Below are positions 12,722-28,100 of a DNA stretch of 38,172 nucleotides, one piece after another (the stretch's first letter is position 1; the number at the start of each line of letters is the position of its first letter). The DNA comes from Lingula anatina (Eukaryota; Brachiopoda; Lingulata; Lingulida; Lingulidae). Where the stretch lies: positions 1-38,172 of the forward strand of contig NW_019773538.1 in NCBI RefSeq assembly GCF_001039355.2, in the 5' to 3' direction. Position numbers and translations under genes: made by a program. The notes beneath the pieces were generated by a model that was not told the DNA's origin, made no database searches, and saw only the letters and a list, made by a program, of their open reading frames with translations.

Positions 12722-15700
12722 AGAGAGAGATGAGGATTCGAGCCACTTATATACTACAACAAAACTGAACAGAATTCTGATCAACTACACAATCGGTGTC
12801 ATTGTACTGAGTCAGTAGTTTATCATCAACATATCACAGCCATATTCCACCAGCATCACCCACATGTTGTTACCTCACTGAAGTCACCTGCAATGGTACA
12901 GCTACACTATACTGCTACTTGATGTGTCATATGTTTTATTTATGTGCATGTGCACAATTGTCTGTTTCTTCAATGATTTTCATTTGCAAGTGTTTTCTAT
13001 TGTTTTTATTTGACAATGTGTGTATGTTAACCTTTCACCATGATTAAAATATATGTGTACGTAGAATAAAACCCTCCATTTATAATGACATCATTCTCTT
13101 TTATAAATTATCAACAAAGCATAGATTTTGGACATAATGATTAAATACAATTTTGATTAAATTCAGCAACTAACTAACACAATTTGTTCCAAATCTAATT
13201 CTGGCTTTACTGACACAACCCACGTCTAACTTCAACAATGATATATCATTCTATGACATATATCAGCTAGATGTCTTAGACTTACAAAAACGTTCAAGAA
13301 CTTCTTACCCTTTATCTGTCCCACATGCCATCCATTTAAACAAATGAAATATTAAGAATCTAAGCAGACTTGCTCTTTATCACACTTTTAACAATGAAAT
13401 AAATGAGAAGATTACGGGACCTTGTAGCGAGTGCTTATCGCGGAGAAGAGTTGCTATTATATTGACTCAATCCTTCACGTTGAAGGTTGCCTTCATAATA
13501 GCTATTCTTAAGATGCCTGGATCAATTGATAAACTCAAGGAATACAGTTTCAATGCTTGATCCAGGAAATCATGAAAGGGGGAGGGGGGGGGGGGCTTAA
13601 TGGAACAGTCTGTTCAATCTTCTGTTTCTTTTATTATTGATCCCCCTATGTTTTAAAACTGCTAATCTATTGTCAGCAACAACTTAAGCAGTTGATCTCT
13701 ACAGTTTGAATAACAGACAGCTAGCGTGGGGATCCATAATGCTTTTATCCTTGTTTTATGCTTCTTTGGAAATGCGTGTCTCTCAGCGATTGATGTCTGT
13801 GAGTTCTTCCCATATAACACTTACTTACAACAGGCTCATATATACATGTACCAGCAGACACGGAGATTCTGGGGAATGAGTAGGAACCACTTTTTTTACC
13901 ACAAAAGGTCCCCCACTGAGTCAAAATTTGTTCTCAATTCTACGCCATTTCTCAAGTTAGATATGAGAAACAAGAGCCTCATGGAAAAGGTACAATTTTC
14001 CAAAGGAAAATAAAAAAGAATCCCCACTTTGAACTTGCTAGCTACAGGCCTCTGTGTGGCTCCAAGTACTGTTATTTCAGGATTCCATGGCGACTCAATT
14101 TAAAACTGTTGGTAACGATTATAAAACAAGGTGAACGAGAATGCAGTATTCCCCAGTGTTACATAATTCCAGTTGTAGAGATCATTCAATTGTCTTGCCT
14201 TTTACTGATAACAGGTTAACAAATAAAAAATAAAGAAAATTGATGGTAAAAAATAAATAATGTAACAGGCACAAATGTGCAATGTGTAAGCATGAAATTC
14301 TGAGGATCAATAAAAAATGGGACTCAATTCTATCTTGTCTATGCTCCACTCACACNGAGCAAAATAACGCTGAATATACACCTAGGTTTCTGTAATTACA
14401 TGTAAAAGAGAAAAAAATGTTCAGTGAAAATACTCCGTGGATAGTGATCACTGTATCTCATTTATATACCATTAACACTCATTCATTTTCAAATTGAAAG
14501 AACGTAAATATGGCAACATTAATCATACTCCAAGAGATTTTACAATTTAAATAATTCCAAAGGGTAAATCAGATAATTACACATTAGGCAAGAAATTGCT
14601 TGAATGTTGGCTGCAACATATGCCCTATCCTATTAATCCTATTAAAACTTTTGAGTAAACCTTCTTATCAAATTCATTTAGTGCATAACCACTTATTTGG
14701 GGACTACAAGAAAAAACAATCATCTAGATTGTTTAAAGGCAGAAACAGTTTCTATCTTAATGGAACATTTCATATCTGTCAATGATTAACTCAATCACAA
14801 ACAGTACCGGTAGTTTCAACCATTATTGGGAACCACTAAAGCAAGAAAACCAGAGCACTGCCGGGATGCAATATAGCTAATTACACCGCAAAATCTACAA
14901 CTAAAATATATAATCACTTTCAAATATCAACTATTTAGCAATTAAAAGAACTACATATACATCATTAAGTTCAATTTAATTTATAAATATACATGTATAT
15001 CTATGAAAACTGCTGCTACCTTCATAATGCACCACAGTCTCCATCGCTGATAACTCCAGATCAATATACCCAGCTAAGGTAAAATACGCAATCACTACCT
15101 CACTAGTCAACGCCTTAAATAGAAAACCAGAAATCAAATTAGAATCTATTTCGTTACCACACAGTGCATGCATTGTGAGTTGTCCTCGCTGTCCTTTGCC
15201 ATCATTTTACCAGCCTACACAAGCACACTACACGCACATAGAACTCTCTTTAACCAGAAACGGTGCCATAGATTAAAAAAAGAAGCAATTTATTACCTTG
15301 ATGAGGACCTTAATTATAGTTATTTTGATCTTATCTGTTTCTCCACAGATCATCTGTCAACAAATTAGCTTATACAAAACCAGGCATAATATTCAAAACC
15401 AGGCATAATATTCTCATAGTTTTCATTTGCTAGCTAGTACTATAATCAACAGCACTACAGGAAAAAATGTTCAAAATAATAAACACCTTGACTATCTCTT
15501 TCTGATTTGTCTAGTTCATTCACACCTGTGTTCCTCCACACATCATCTGTCAACAAATTAGCTTATACATAACCATGTATAATATTAACATGATAGTTCT
15601 TATTTGCAAGTACTATAATCAACAGCACCACAGGAAAAAAATGTTCGAAATAATAAACACCTTCAAGTTGACTGTCTCTTTCTGATTTGTCTTGGTCATT

Positions 15701-18700
15701 CACTCCTGTGTTCCTCCACACATCTTCTGTCAACAAATTAGCTTATACAAAAAACATGCATAATATTTACATAAAAGTTCTCATTTACAAGTACTATAAT
15801 CAACAGCACTACAGGAAAAAAAATGTTCAAAATAATAAACACCTTGACTATCTCTTTCTGATTTGTCCTGTTCATTCACACCTGTGTTTCTCCACACATT
15901 TTCTGTCCACAAATTAGCTTATACACAACCACGCATAATATTCACATAGTTTTCACTTACTATTACTATAATCAACAGCACTACAGGAAAAAAAATGTTC
16001 AAAATAATAAACACCTTGACTATCTCTTTCTGATTTGTCTCGGTCATTCACACCTGTGTTTCTCCACAGATCATCTGTCAACAAATTAGCTTATACACAA
16101 CCATGTATAATATTAACATGATAGTTCTTATTTGCAAGTACTATAATCAACAGCACCACAGGAAAAAAATGTTCGAAATAATAAACACCTTCAAGTTGAC
16201 TGTCTCTTTCTGATTTGTCTTGGTCATTCACACCTGTGTTTTTCCACACATCTTCTGTCAACTAATTAGCTTATACAAAAACCACATATAATATTTACAT
16301 AGTTCTTGTTAATTAATACTTTAATCAACAGCACTACAGGAAAAAAAATGTTCGAAATAATAAACACCTTGACTATCTCTTTCTTATTTGTCTTGGTCAT
16401 TCACACCTGTTTCTCCACAGATCATTTGTCAACAAATTAGCTCATACATAACCACATATAATATTAACATGTTCGAAATAATAAACACCTTCAAGTTGAC
16501 TGTCTCTTTCTGATTTGTCTTGATCATTTACACCTGTGTTTCTTCACAGTTCTTCTGTCCACAACCTAGCTTATTCTTAACCTCACATTATATTCACATA
16601 TCTGATAGTTCTCATTTACTTGTACTTTTATCAACAGCTCTACAGAAAAAATAATGCTCGAAATAATAAACACCTTGGTTATCTCTTTCTGATTTGTCTC
16701 GGTCATGAATTCACACCTGACTTTAATGCACCATTCAGCCCACACTACCACAGAGTCATAAACATGAAGAGACTTGATAACATGTTGATATGAAATATCC
16801 AAAATAATAAAAAAAAATGTTGATTGATGTGGAATCACTTAAATGACTGCACATAACACCTCAGAAAAAAAACCTCTTATAGAAAATGCATTTAGGCATG
16901 TACAAATTTTACCAGCAAAATTGGAAAAGAAAAATACATCAATTATAAAAATTATGGAATTTCATTTGTGTGACATTATTTGTTCTTCCCATTCACTTAA
17001 CAATATTAGGAATAAGTGTGTGTGGGATGACTGAAGCATTATGTTCATCACAAGACTTCCATGGTGGCAGTTTGACTCCTTCAAAAAAAAAAAAGAAAAA
17101 AAAAAAAGGAAAACTTTCCTTACAAAGTATTTTCAGAAGTGCTGTCCCTGGCATACATCCTGCAAGATCATCTAAATCTGGCTTGATCTTCCATAAACTG
17201 TTCAGTTTACAAAGGAAAGAGAAAGGAGAAAGAAGGAATATGTTTATATCAATGTCAATTAACCTATACGTACTGGGTATATTACTGATAATTACACTTG
17301 GCCTCTGTCCATTGGTTATCTAGCTTAACTGTTTAAACCTGGATCCCAATTACCCATAGGGGCATACATAAACAGTCATATTTTGTAGTTTTTCCAGCTG
17401 GGCTTATTACTCATGCCCTTCACTGGCCTGAACTTACAGTAACAAATCAGACAAAAATTATTAATAATAAATTTAAAATAAGAAACTCTCCAACTTAAGG
17501 TCCACTCCCACTGAAACTCCTCCTCCTAGCATTGAGTAGAAAACAGAAAAGCTGGTGATCACACGAGTACTTTGGAAACTAGATGGCACGCTTTCAGCAG
17601 TTAATCTGATTGCATTCAGCAAGAGTTCCTGTGCAGAATCATAGTTTCATCGAAAATGGGCTGCAAATCTAAGTCTTGAGAACATATTTTGCCTTCAATG
17701 TTTATAATATAATATTTCTGTTTCACTTTCTGTGGTTTGTCCTCTTAATAAACCACATAAATCTTAAAATGAAGTCAAGCATCTCAATAACCACAATTTG
17801 ACGTGTCAATTATTTGCTATTAAGAACAAGGCAGCAAAGCTGTCAAATGTACAGACAAAGAACAGAAAATAAAGATGTAAATAAGTGAAAAATTAAATTT
17901 TCACAAAAAACTGTTAAATTGCCAGAAAAATTTACCAAACAGACTGCGTTGCCTATTGAAGCTGTATTTTAGTCCCATGTTACTTTCCTATAAGTTTGAG
18001 AACAGTAAGTGACATGATTTCCCTTAAATGGTCATCATAGGAGCAGTGCCCAAAATAGGGGTTTCTTCAAATTTTGATACAACATTAAATAATGTTTAAC
18101 AGCATAATGACAATCAAATGTTATTAATAAAATATTAGTAACATGGACATTCAGAAAATGTGACAAGCAAAAGTCTTCAAGATCATGGAACTTTAAAGTC
18201 ACACCNTCCTGCGTATTATGAATATTCATCAGTTCTACAAGTTTCAAGTCAAAAGGTAAAATGGTTTTCCACTTATCGTGTTATCGGTAAAAGTGCACGG
18301 CGACGGCGATGGCGACGACGACGACGACGGCGACGACAGACGCAGATGATGGCTATATGTACAGACACATCTGTGTCTGTACATAAAAATGGGCAGATTT
18401 AGGGAGCGTTCAGATATACACATCATATTAGTTGGGTTGGTCCAACTCTGGGAGGAAGGGGGTGGTGGGGTCTCTTGCTAAGTAAAATGAGTTTATCTAA
18501 ATGACAGCCTCTTTGAGCAGCTAGGGGGTAATTAACTTTTTTGTAAGCTCTGCTTAATCACCCCCTAGCTGCTTGAGGAGATGTACATGGCAGACAAGCC
18601 AATTCCACTGATTCCACTGATTGCTCTTAGTGAGAATCCCAACTTGGACAGACCCAACTATAGTATGATGTGTCTATCTGAATGCGCCCACAGTGTCTTA

Positions 18701-19521
18701 GTATTGATATAGTGTAGCACACCAATAAGACCATCCTTATACATGTAATCCAATTTCCTAACAGCCTACTTTCCTCCTATATAGTAAGCTCAGTGAGCAG
18801 CTAATCAATTAGAAAACCTCGGAGCTAACACACACAAAAAAATTTAGAGTGGGCACGGCATGGAATTGTTGTATCTAAGTTCCTAGAATAATTAACTGTC
18901 CCACTCAGTCTTCCCACACACACTAGTAAAACATGCAAAGTCATTGGGATATTGATATATCAGTGGGATAACAACTTTTCAATTTGGCAAAAAAAAAAGA
19001 AAGAAAGAAAAAAAAGGGATTTTCCTAGGTAAACGACATTTTCCCATACTTCCCAATCCATTTCAATATTCAAAATTAATCCCTGATTTTTTTCTTAAAA
19101 CTTAACAGGGAAATTTTTGCGATCATCTCTTAGGAAAGTTTTAGTGGTAAAACAGAATTTATTATAATTCTATGAGTTGTTTACAATGTATTTATTATGA
19201 AATATGAATCTCATACAAAGAGTTGTTATCCCTCTAAAGCTCACTGAAATGGTATATATCAGTAATAACTTTTTCTTTGATCAATCTTCTTCCTGTGGAT
19301 TGAGCCATTAGAGGGTGGAGGGGTGCAGTGGCGGAGGGGAGGCCTGCCCCTATGAAAATTTGTCTCATTTAATGCTCACTTACAAGTCCCAATCTGTCCT
19401 AGAACATAATGTTTTTCTCTTTTATTTTGAAAAATGTTCTTAATCTGTTCTAGTACATTCTGAAGGACTTCCCAAAAACAGTTCTCAAACTGTTACATTC
19501 ATTACTAAACAACATTAGAAC

Positions 19522-19554
<33 letters not shown>

Positions 19555-21844
19555 NNNNNNNNNNNNNNNNNNNNNNNNNTACACCAAATGTTCTAGAAGG
19601 GATTGAGGACCGTAAATTAACTTAAATGAGACAAATGTTTGCAGGGGTGGGGTTGTTGGGGAGGAGGATAGGTGGACACCAAGGCAGGGACTATTCTTCT
19701 TCATTTTACTTGTAACTATAGTACCATGCATATATTTGAGAAATACACATGCATGCACAGGCTGGGCCAAAGTCTTTTCAACTTACAGCCCATTCCAGCC
19801 ACAGGGTCTGAGAAACTACTGGCCCTGACTATAATTCTCTGGCCCAAGTACAATTTTCAATAAAATATACTTAAATTAACATATTGAGATTAAACGGGCT
19901 TAATTTCTTTTCCAAATAAGAACAAAAATTAACATGTGGTTTTCAAAAGGTTAATAAAAAAAGACTTCAACATTTAGCCTTAATATTAATGAAACAAATT
20001 ATAGTACATGTTACGCCTGAAAAAAAAAACCTGGCCCGTTCCAATTTCTCCTGGCTTTGGCAGTTGGGCCAGCGTTAACGTCATACACACACACACACAC
20101 ACACACGCACATGCATAAACACACACACACACAGGTCAGTGTCCTATGATCTTGTTATTTCAGGGTGTGATATAAAGAACACTAGCTGTCCAGGCTGACA
20201 AGCTGTCCTCTGAGGTCAACTCAGAAATTAAAATCAGATCATATTCTCCCATTTTTACAAAATAAAATTTTCTGGGTTCTTACCTTAATGCCTCATTTAC
20301 AGTATCAGTTGTATAAAAACATCCAACACACTTCTCTACCACTGAGTTAATAGCTCATAAATGAAGCAAAAGTGGCTTTAACTGAGCTAAATGACACTTT
20401 TCTGATGTACCAAATGTCAGTGTGAATAGAGACTCAAGAAGAAAAATAATTTCAGTTACATAAAGCTCAGATGCATATAAAAACATATGAATAATGCATA
20501 CCTACGCTGACGTATCATCTGAACCAGTTCTGCTTAGTAATGTTTAATCCACAGGACACATAGAAGTTTATCATCATCTTTTTAATAATAAATACATCCA
20601 ATTTGTTGACGCATCAACAGTTGGTCTCAGCCATGCAAAATTTCAATGAGATATGTTCCACCCATAGTAATGTATGCATATGTGCACGAATGAACATGCA
20701 TGTGCAGATGTTTATATGCATATGTTTATGTTTACATCCATGCATGCATGAGTGATTGTATTTACATGTGTGCCTGCACGCAATCTAGTATAATCATGAG
20801 TACAATTTAAAGTATGATAATATCTAAATCAGAAAATAACATATTATTATATAAATACTAGTACCATCTTTCAAGCTGTCATCAGTCGCGTTCAGTACAG
20901 TACTTACTTCCATTATCAACTATGGATGAGGCTCTGCTCGCACACTTCTCATTAACTACTGCCATAACATGTAACAGCACACCTCTAAATAATACATGTA
21001 CTCAGTGGTCCATAAATTACTAGCACATGTTAGCTGTTACGCTGTCTTCATGTCCTGCATGCATGAGAGGATTACGGCGTATGCTTTATCTATTATATCA
21101 ATTAAGGCCATGTTAGAAATCAACTTTAAGGGTACTATACAGGGGACCGATGCAGGATTAATGATTGACACTTGTATGAATGAGCTTATTAAGCATCTGT
21201 ACATGCCATCAATAGGTTAATCTAGAGGGGGTGGGTGCCTTTTTCTCCTTCATTTTTTTTTAAATTTAAATTAAAATATGCTAATTGTACATCACATAAA
21301 ATTCTACACTTAATGTTTTTCATAGTATTCAAAATGATGATTGTTCAGATATGTAGTCCATTGTTAAACAAACATATCTAACAACAACAACAACATTAAA
21401 ACTTCAAACAACAACAACAACAACAAATATGATAGTTAAATGCAATGGATATGATGGATGAACAGATGTTTAGTTGATTAAGAACAGCCCTGTATATCAG
21501 AGTTACAAAGATCACAATCTAACCTCAACAATACATTTAGGTTATCTTCATCTGTACATTTAACTCCTCCATCAAGTCTACGGTAATCATTCTAAAATGT
21601 CAAATGCCTCATTTACTTATTTGTTTGTTTCAGACCAATTTTTTGTGTAATATTAAGTATATAAAATTTCAAGTTCCACATTAACACAATGATGCCTTGA
21701 AGTAGAAGCACTGTTCCAGTTTCACTTTGAAAATGTTTGGAAATGTAAATAAAAGATACCAAAGAAAACTTCAAGGTTAGACTTAATGAATGTTTTTGTT
21801 ATTGTGCATTGGAAAACAATGACATAATACACATTTTGTGCAAA

Positions 21845-21921
<77 letters not shown>

Positions 21922-22154
21922 AATTACAATCAGTCTCTTTTGTTATACAATCTGTTGTTCGTTTTTTTTTCTTTGGGCCAAAAGGTGTCCAATCATCTTT
22001 TCCTCATTGTCAATGTGATTTATCAGACTTGTTCAAACCTACCCAGCACTTACCATAAGTAGATGTGTAGGGTTATGGAGAGGTATGCAATAAGTTAGCT
22101 ATTAGTGGGCACATGATAGGGCGGGAGTGATTGAGAGGTCAAAGAGATGTGTAG

Positions 22155-22186
<32 letters not shown>

Positions 22187-25100
22187 CCTGCATATATGCT
22201 CTTGGTTGCCCACATATATGCATATTCATGCCTCTCTATATATAATAATTATATATTTTCAAACTAGGGTAGAGAGTATAAAGATAATTGTAATAAAGAC
22301 CAAGCACATGCCCATGTATGTATAGATGTGTAGTCTTCAGATTAGGGATGAACATGAAGATAATACTCTATCAAATAGATAAGCTATGTGTATAAATGTT
22401 CATGGGCCAGTGTATTTATTTGTATGGATGTTGTTAGTACCAAATATAGTCTATACTATCAAGTACTAGTACAATGAGATATAATTCTTTGTGAGATAAA
22501 ACAAGGGCACTTTGTGGAGACAGTGTTAGGTAAGTGGTGACATCTATTGGAATCATTCTGACCTAAAATAATAAACATCTCATGATGCTATCAGTCTAGA
22601 AAATCTTATCAATAATGCACCAGTTGACACTGTCATATCCAAATACAGAGCTTTTTTTCTCACACACAGACACATATACAGCCAGCTTGTTGTGACAGTG
22701 TGTTAGTTGTGACAGTGTGGTAGGTGTGACAATGTGTTAGGTGGGACAGTGTGTTAGTTGTGACAGTGTGGTAGGTGTGAGAATGTGTTAGGTGGGACAG
22801 TGTGTTAGTTGTGACAGTGTGCTAGGTCGGGCAATGTGAATTAAGTGGGACAGATTGTTGAGTTCAATATTATATCGTTGTGTAGTATTTAACTGTGCAA
22901 ATATGACAGGCCTGCTAAAGTGAACAAAATACATCATATCAACATGATACGTTACACCAAAGCCCCTTTGAAGAAATGGATAACATGCCTTATGTAACAC
23001 AGGTGCATTGGCACAACATGTTACATTTGACAATGTTCTAGGTGTGACACAGTAATAGTTGTAACATTCTGCAAGGAATTACATGTAAATTTACATTATA
23101 AAGCTTACCATGAACCAACACTCCCTCCTCTAACAGTGCCTGCCACATGCCTATGGCTTGTATCTTGGAGTGGACGGAGGGGCTAACCTGTAGCATCCAG
23201 TCTGTCATTTCACTCCCGACCATGCACCTGCGGTATGTGCGTAGATGATGCTTGCGATCACGTATCATGGAAGGTGAACGCGTCTGGATGATGGTTCGCA
23301 GCACGTAGCCTGCCTTGAGGAGCCGAGATGAAGGTGTCTATAACAGAGATTGCATCAGTGTGAGACTCTTTTTTTTGTCACTGTCATTACTGTGGCTGTA
23401 AAAGTAAGACTTGTCTACATGTACTTGGGGCATTTTTATTGTGGCTGCGTTTAACTTGTATTTTCTTTTTGAAAAACATGCATCATATCTCAAAATATCA
23501 TAAATTTTAATTTATCAAAATTGCACAATAATAACCATGTACTATTTATGTTTATATTTACCAATATACCATGACCAATAATGTTATTATTTACATGGAT
23601 TATGATTGATATGTTTAATAGTCCAAGTCTCCTAAACTGCACTCTAGTAACTGAAGATGGCCCTGACTGATAAGAACTAAGACTTATATCCCTCTCTATT
23701 TGATTGATAATTTACTGCCACTTCAAGGCACAGACTTCATTTATCTTCCTAGTTTGCTGATCTCCGCTGAACCTCTGTCCTCAAACATGCATGATAAACA
23801 AGAATCAATAAGAAGTGAGATCTAGAGATTACGATCTCCATCCTCAGCTGCAGCAGATCCAACTGGATGTGTCAGGAATAAAAGTAATAATTACATTTAT
23901 TTACTTGCTTCACTTTTTACAGAGATAATCCTCTCATTGCCTGTCAAGATGTGTTAAAAATATTTTGACATTTATTTTTAAAGAAATGCCAAGAACACAA
24001 CTTTAGAAAGTCATATTCCTATCTCAGATATTTCTGGCTCTTAATATCCCAATTTCTCAAACACTCCTCTCAGAATATTCTACATTACGTTAAAGGACAT
24101 GGCACCTTTCACCATTAGATGGCTATATAACTAGAAACTTTAAAGTAAATGCAATTCAAACTTAAAGCACTCTCGCAGTCTAAGACTGCATTCCCATAGA
24201 TTTAGATAGATCCACCTAGATCGACCAAACTCCCTGGGGATTCACGCTAAATTGCTGTCAGCCAAGCGCGCATGGTAGTTAATTACCCCCTAACAGCTTT
24301 TAGTAGGCGGGATGGACGCTTAAGCCGGTTTAGCTGACAGTAATCTAGTGAGACTCTCCACAGGGATAGATCCATCTAAAATCTATGGGAATGGGGTCTA
24401 ATATTTGCATTCTAACTTTGTTCCCTCTCTTAGAAAAAAAACTCACTTATTCCAAAATTTTCTCTCTTCAAGATTGACAGCAGTAATAACCTTGTTATAC
24501 ACATCTCTAGGTACGGTATCTCTCAAAAAAGAATTATGTGTAAATAAGAAAAATTCTCTGACTCCCAAAGATAACTGAATAAACTCCGACTGGGGAAATA
24601 ACATTAGATTACAGGTCCCACTGCATCAGTTAAAAGAGCACTTTCTGCAAATAATCAATTCCAACAAAAACCAAGAGTGACACACACATCCCCATTATAG
24701 TAATTACATTTCAATAATGGGGCTAGTTTACTGAGGAATGGCTGGTTTTCTATCATGCTCAAAGACAGTGAATTTGGCTTGATCTGACTGAAGTGGGCAG
24801 ACTAGTCTAAGTCCTGTTTTGAAGCATAAACTGGGATGTATGATCAGGAATGAGATAAATTAAGTATCTATTTAAAAAAGGAAAAGAAAGAAAAAAAATG
24901 CTCATTCCAATCATTTCTACCTTCAAATCTTATAATTATAGCTACTAAATAATAAATACTTCCTCTCGTGACCTACACTTTCATATTTTTTCAGATAACA
25001 TCAAAACAGATTCCAGCTTAGGAAAATATCAACTTCACTCCAATATGGGAAGTGATTTCAGCAACTACGAAAAAGAAAAAAAATCAAACTCATGAGTGAT

Positions 25101-28100
25101 AGGAACAACAAAACTGCCTGCAGGCAAGAATGCCTAGACTCTATATGTATAACATCTAAGGAGTCCTCAGAATACTGAATAATGTAAAAAAAAAAGTAAA
25201 AATATTTCAAGACTGATCAAACCAAGGCATTCAAAGAACACATATTTAATACATAGTTAATTGTTCTAAAGACTGACTTTTACACATTATGATAGAATTA
25301 AAAACAGACTACACTGTTGAGTTGGCTGGAATAAGATTTTTCTGGCCTTTTATGTGTGGTTACACTGAAGAAAGCATATCCCTCTCTCTTTTCATCATCT
25401 GATTAAGGCTATTTCATCAATGAGCCATTAAACTTTAGCCATATAGTCCATACTTGCTCACTTTGAGATATCAACATCTTAATAGCCTGGCTATTATACT
25501 ATTATTACATAGGATAGTCTCCTACACAGAGCACCTGCTCTCATCACAGCCAATTATCTTCCACCCAAACAGTCGGAAGTGATCAAATTTACGTTTGAAA
25601 AAGAGTTAATCCCCCCCTCCCGTAACATAATTTTATGTTTGGACTACAAAAAGTGTAATGATGGAGAACGTATTGCTAAGTATGCCATTTAAAGTGAAAA
25701 GGGCCTCAGCTGAAGTGGAAACTCCCTACAGGCAGAAAATAAAAGTCTGTTCTCCCCCCCCCCCTCCCCCCCAAGCCTCTTCCCACATCTATCCTCACTC
25801 CTGGGCCACAGTAGACAACTAAGAACATGTACATGTGCCCCTAACTTGTCCTTTCTGTCCCTAATGTGAAGAACACAGCTAGAAATATTCCCCTGAATGC
25901 TTCTTTACAAGACATGCACAGGGGGAGTTAGTGGTATAAGCTATTTAATCAATCACACATCAACGTTTATGTAGACACCTACGAGTAAATGCCGCAGTAA
26001 ACCGTCCTGACCTTTTCCTGGGATCTTTGTATTGATTGAAAAGATCTGATTTTTATGGCTAGTATTCTAGTGGGGATGTCGACCTGCCTTTTATCTGAAG
26101 ACACATGCTGATTGCACTCATTTCATATTAACATATAAACTGTGTAATTTTCCAATAATCTCACTGATCCAAAAAAGTACTAACTTGTGACTAAAACAAA
26201 CCTTTTTGTACCTATCAGAAAGGTACTTAGTAGTCATCACACACAGTACTGAAACAAAATATTTGATGGGTGCAGCAATTCCTTGAATTATCCTTTTGCT
26301 TAAATTTAAGATTATTTAATTAATTATATTTTCAGTTATATTTTCGTTTGCTGAATACATTGCTCTCAAAAAAGATTTAAAAGGCAAAAATTTATCAGGC
26401 CCAGATGAGTTGACTGAATAGATCCATCAATCACAATACTGCATGTTACTGCATTTTTAACAATCACCGTAATATTTGCAAGCCAATATCATAAATATTG
26501 GTGTAATTATTAAACTAATGTAAAACAAAAATCTTGATGTATACAATCCTTTCTACCACTGGGAATTGAATTAAGTCATACTGCTTTTCTATATCCATTT
26601 TCATTTTTATTATCAAGTTAGACTGACATACAACTTTGGAACCATGTAGTAATCACCTGCTACGTATTTAAGAATGCTAGCTTTTAAATCTAATTAAAAT
26701 CTATATTGGACTCCAAAATTTAATACAGGAAACTCCCAGCAGAAAATGTACAATGATCAGTCAAGAAGACCCTGGGGTATGGGGTGTGTTCATATAGTTT
26801 TCAGCAAAATAAATCAGTAATTAAACATTTTTGGGGATTGGCCATGAGCACTTGGATCCTTAGGCCAAGTGAAAACGCTTTCCTTTTTTTATCAAACTGG
26901 ATTCTGGTAGGGGTTTTAGGCCATTGAAAGGGATGAATTAAGTTCTTTTGCACTCAGTTTTAATTTTCATCAAATACAGCCTTCACTTACATGTTATCTC
27001 TCAGTCTTTTTATACCATTCCCCCTTTTCGTTGTCTATTCCCATTTGTCTACATGTAGCACAAGTCAACAAACAGCCCTTGGGTTTCAACTCACTTTCTA
27101 GCTCCCAGGCATTCTGAGAAGTAGTAATTTGTAAAGATGAATACTACATTGAAACCAAAGTAATTGACCAGTAATTTATGGGGACTAGAGGAAAAATACA
27201 ATACCAACACTGTGTAAAATCAACTATGATTATACACACACTTTTTGTCTCACACAAGTGTAGCACACCTGGGAATTTTGAATGCTAAAAGAGCACTTTT
27301 CATCACAAATATTACTAGATAAATACTAAAGGAAATACTTCATTAAAGGTATGAGATTTTCACAAAAAATCCAATTTTCCTTGTGAGATAAAAGCAATTT
27401 TCTGCTACTCTGGAATTTTGATCAACCAGTGTCCCGCAGCACTTGGATTCCATGTTTTGTGCCATTTCTAATTAAATCTGTTTTAAACAAATCATGAGTA
27501 ACTTAAACAGCCATAGTCTCCTGATATTTCAGAACTAAAAAATATCAACTTCATGTACTTTAATTTGAGGAGTTTTATCATTTTTAAAGTCTGAATTGAG
27601 AAATATAAACAGCAAAATTTGTAGGCTATTTAGACATAAATGTATGCTTCTGAGGCATTTTCAAACTGATATGGAATACCTGTGCTAGATTCAGCAATTT
27701 GATACAGCATTTTTGTGACAAGTAGCTAGGTATGACAAAGTATTAGGTGTCCAAAAGCAATGGTGTGTCAAAGTTCAAGGTATGGCAGTGTGTTAGGTGT
27801 GACAATGTGTTAGGTATGACAATGTGTTAGGTGTGATATGGTGCTAAGTGTGGCAAATCGTTTGATGTGTTAACAGGTGTTAGGTGTGGCAAGGTTAAGT
27901 TTAAAGATACATAAGAAGAGGGGGTAAATGACATGTAACAAATAAATTATTAGTACCAGTTTCTAAAAAACACAAATAAAATCCACATGCCAAAAAATTA
28001 CTGAAATAAAGCTCTTGGGCAGCAGTAAAAAGACCTTAAAACCACACCTTCTTAACCTTTTGGGTTATAAATTGGACTTAATTTTTTCCCTCCACATCGT

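Larger units (their letters stand above)
10899..23108 (-). other. 12.2-kb Epac intron splitting the DEP domain
   Basis: No other gene is evident within it. It holds microsatellites, the satellite of about 177 bp (15335-16710), a MITE (18402-18689), the inverted repeat around the sequence gap (19316-19665), an ATGCAT-rich tract and a minisatellite array. The rest is AT-rich unique-looking DNA. Frames at 13726-14013 (plus) and 16970-17323 (plus) show no known domain. Confidence 0.85.

Noticed and set aside
15687-15917. Plus-strand frame in the satellite
   Set aside because: Arises from tandem satellite units; the repeated residues mirror the repeat period.
15335-16710. CRISPR array
   Set aside because: Direct repeats are about 177 bp and contiguous with no unique spacers, in animal DNA.
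18160-18402. Arg-rich plus-strand protein
   Set aside because: The Arg run is a (CGA/CGG)n simple repeat in an intron.
22690-22856. CRISPR-like short repeats
   Set aside because: Contiguous degenerate 16-17-bp units without spacers; a minisatellite.
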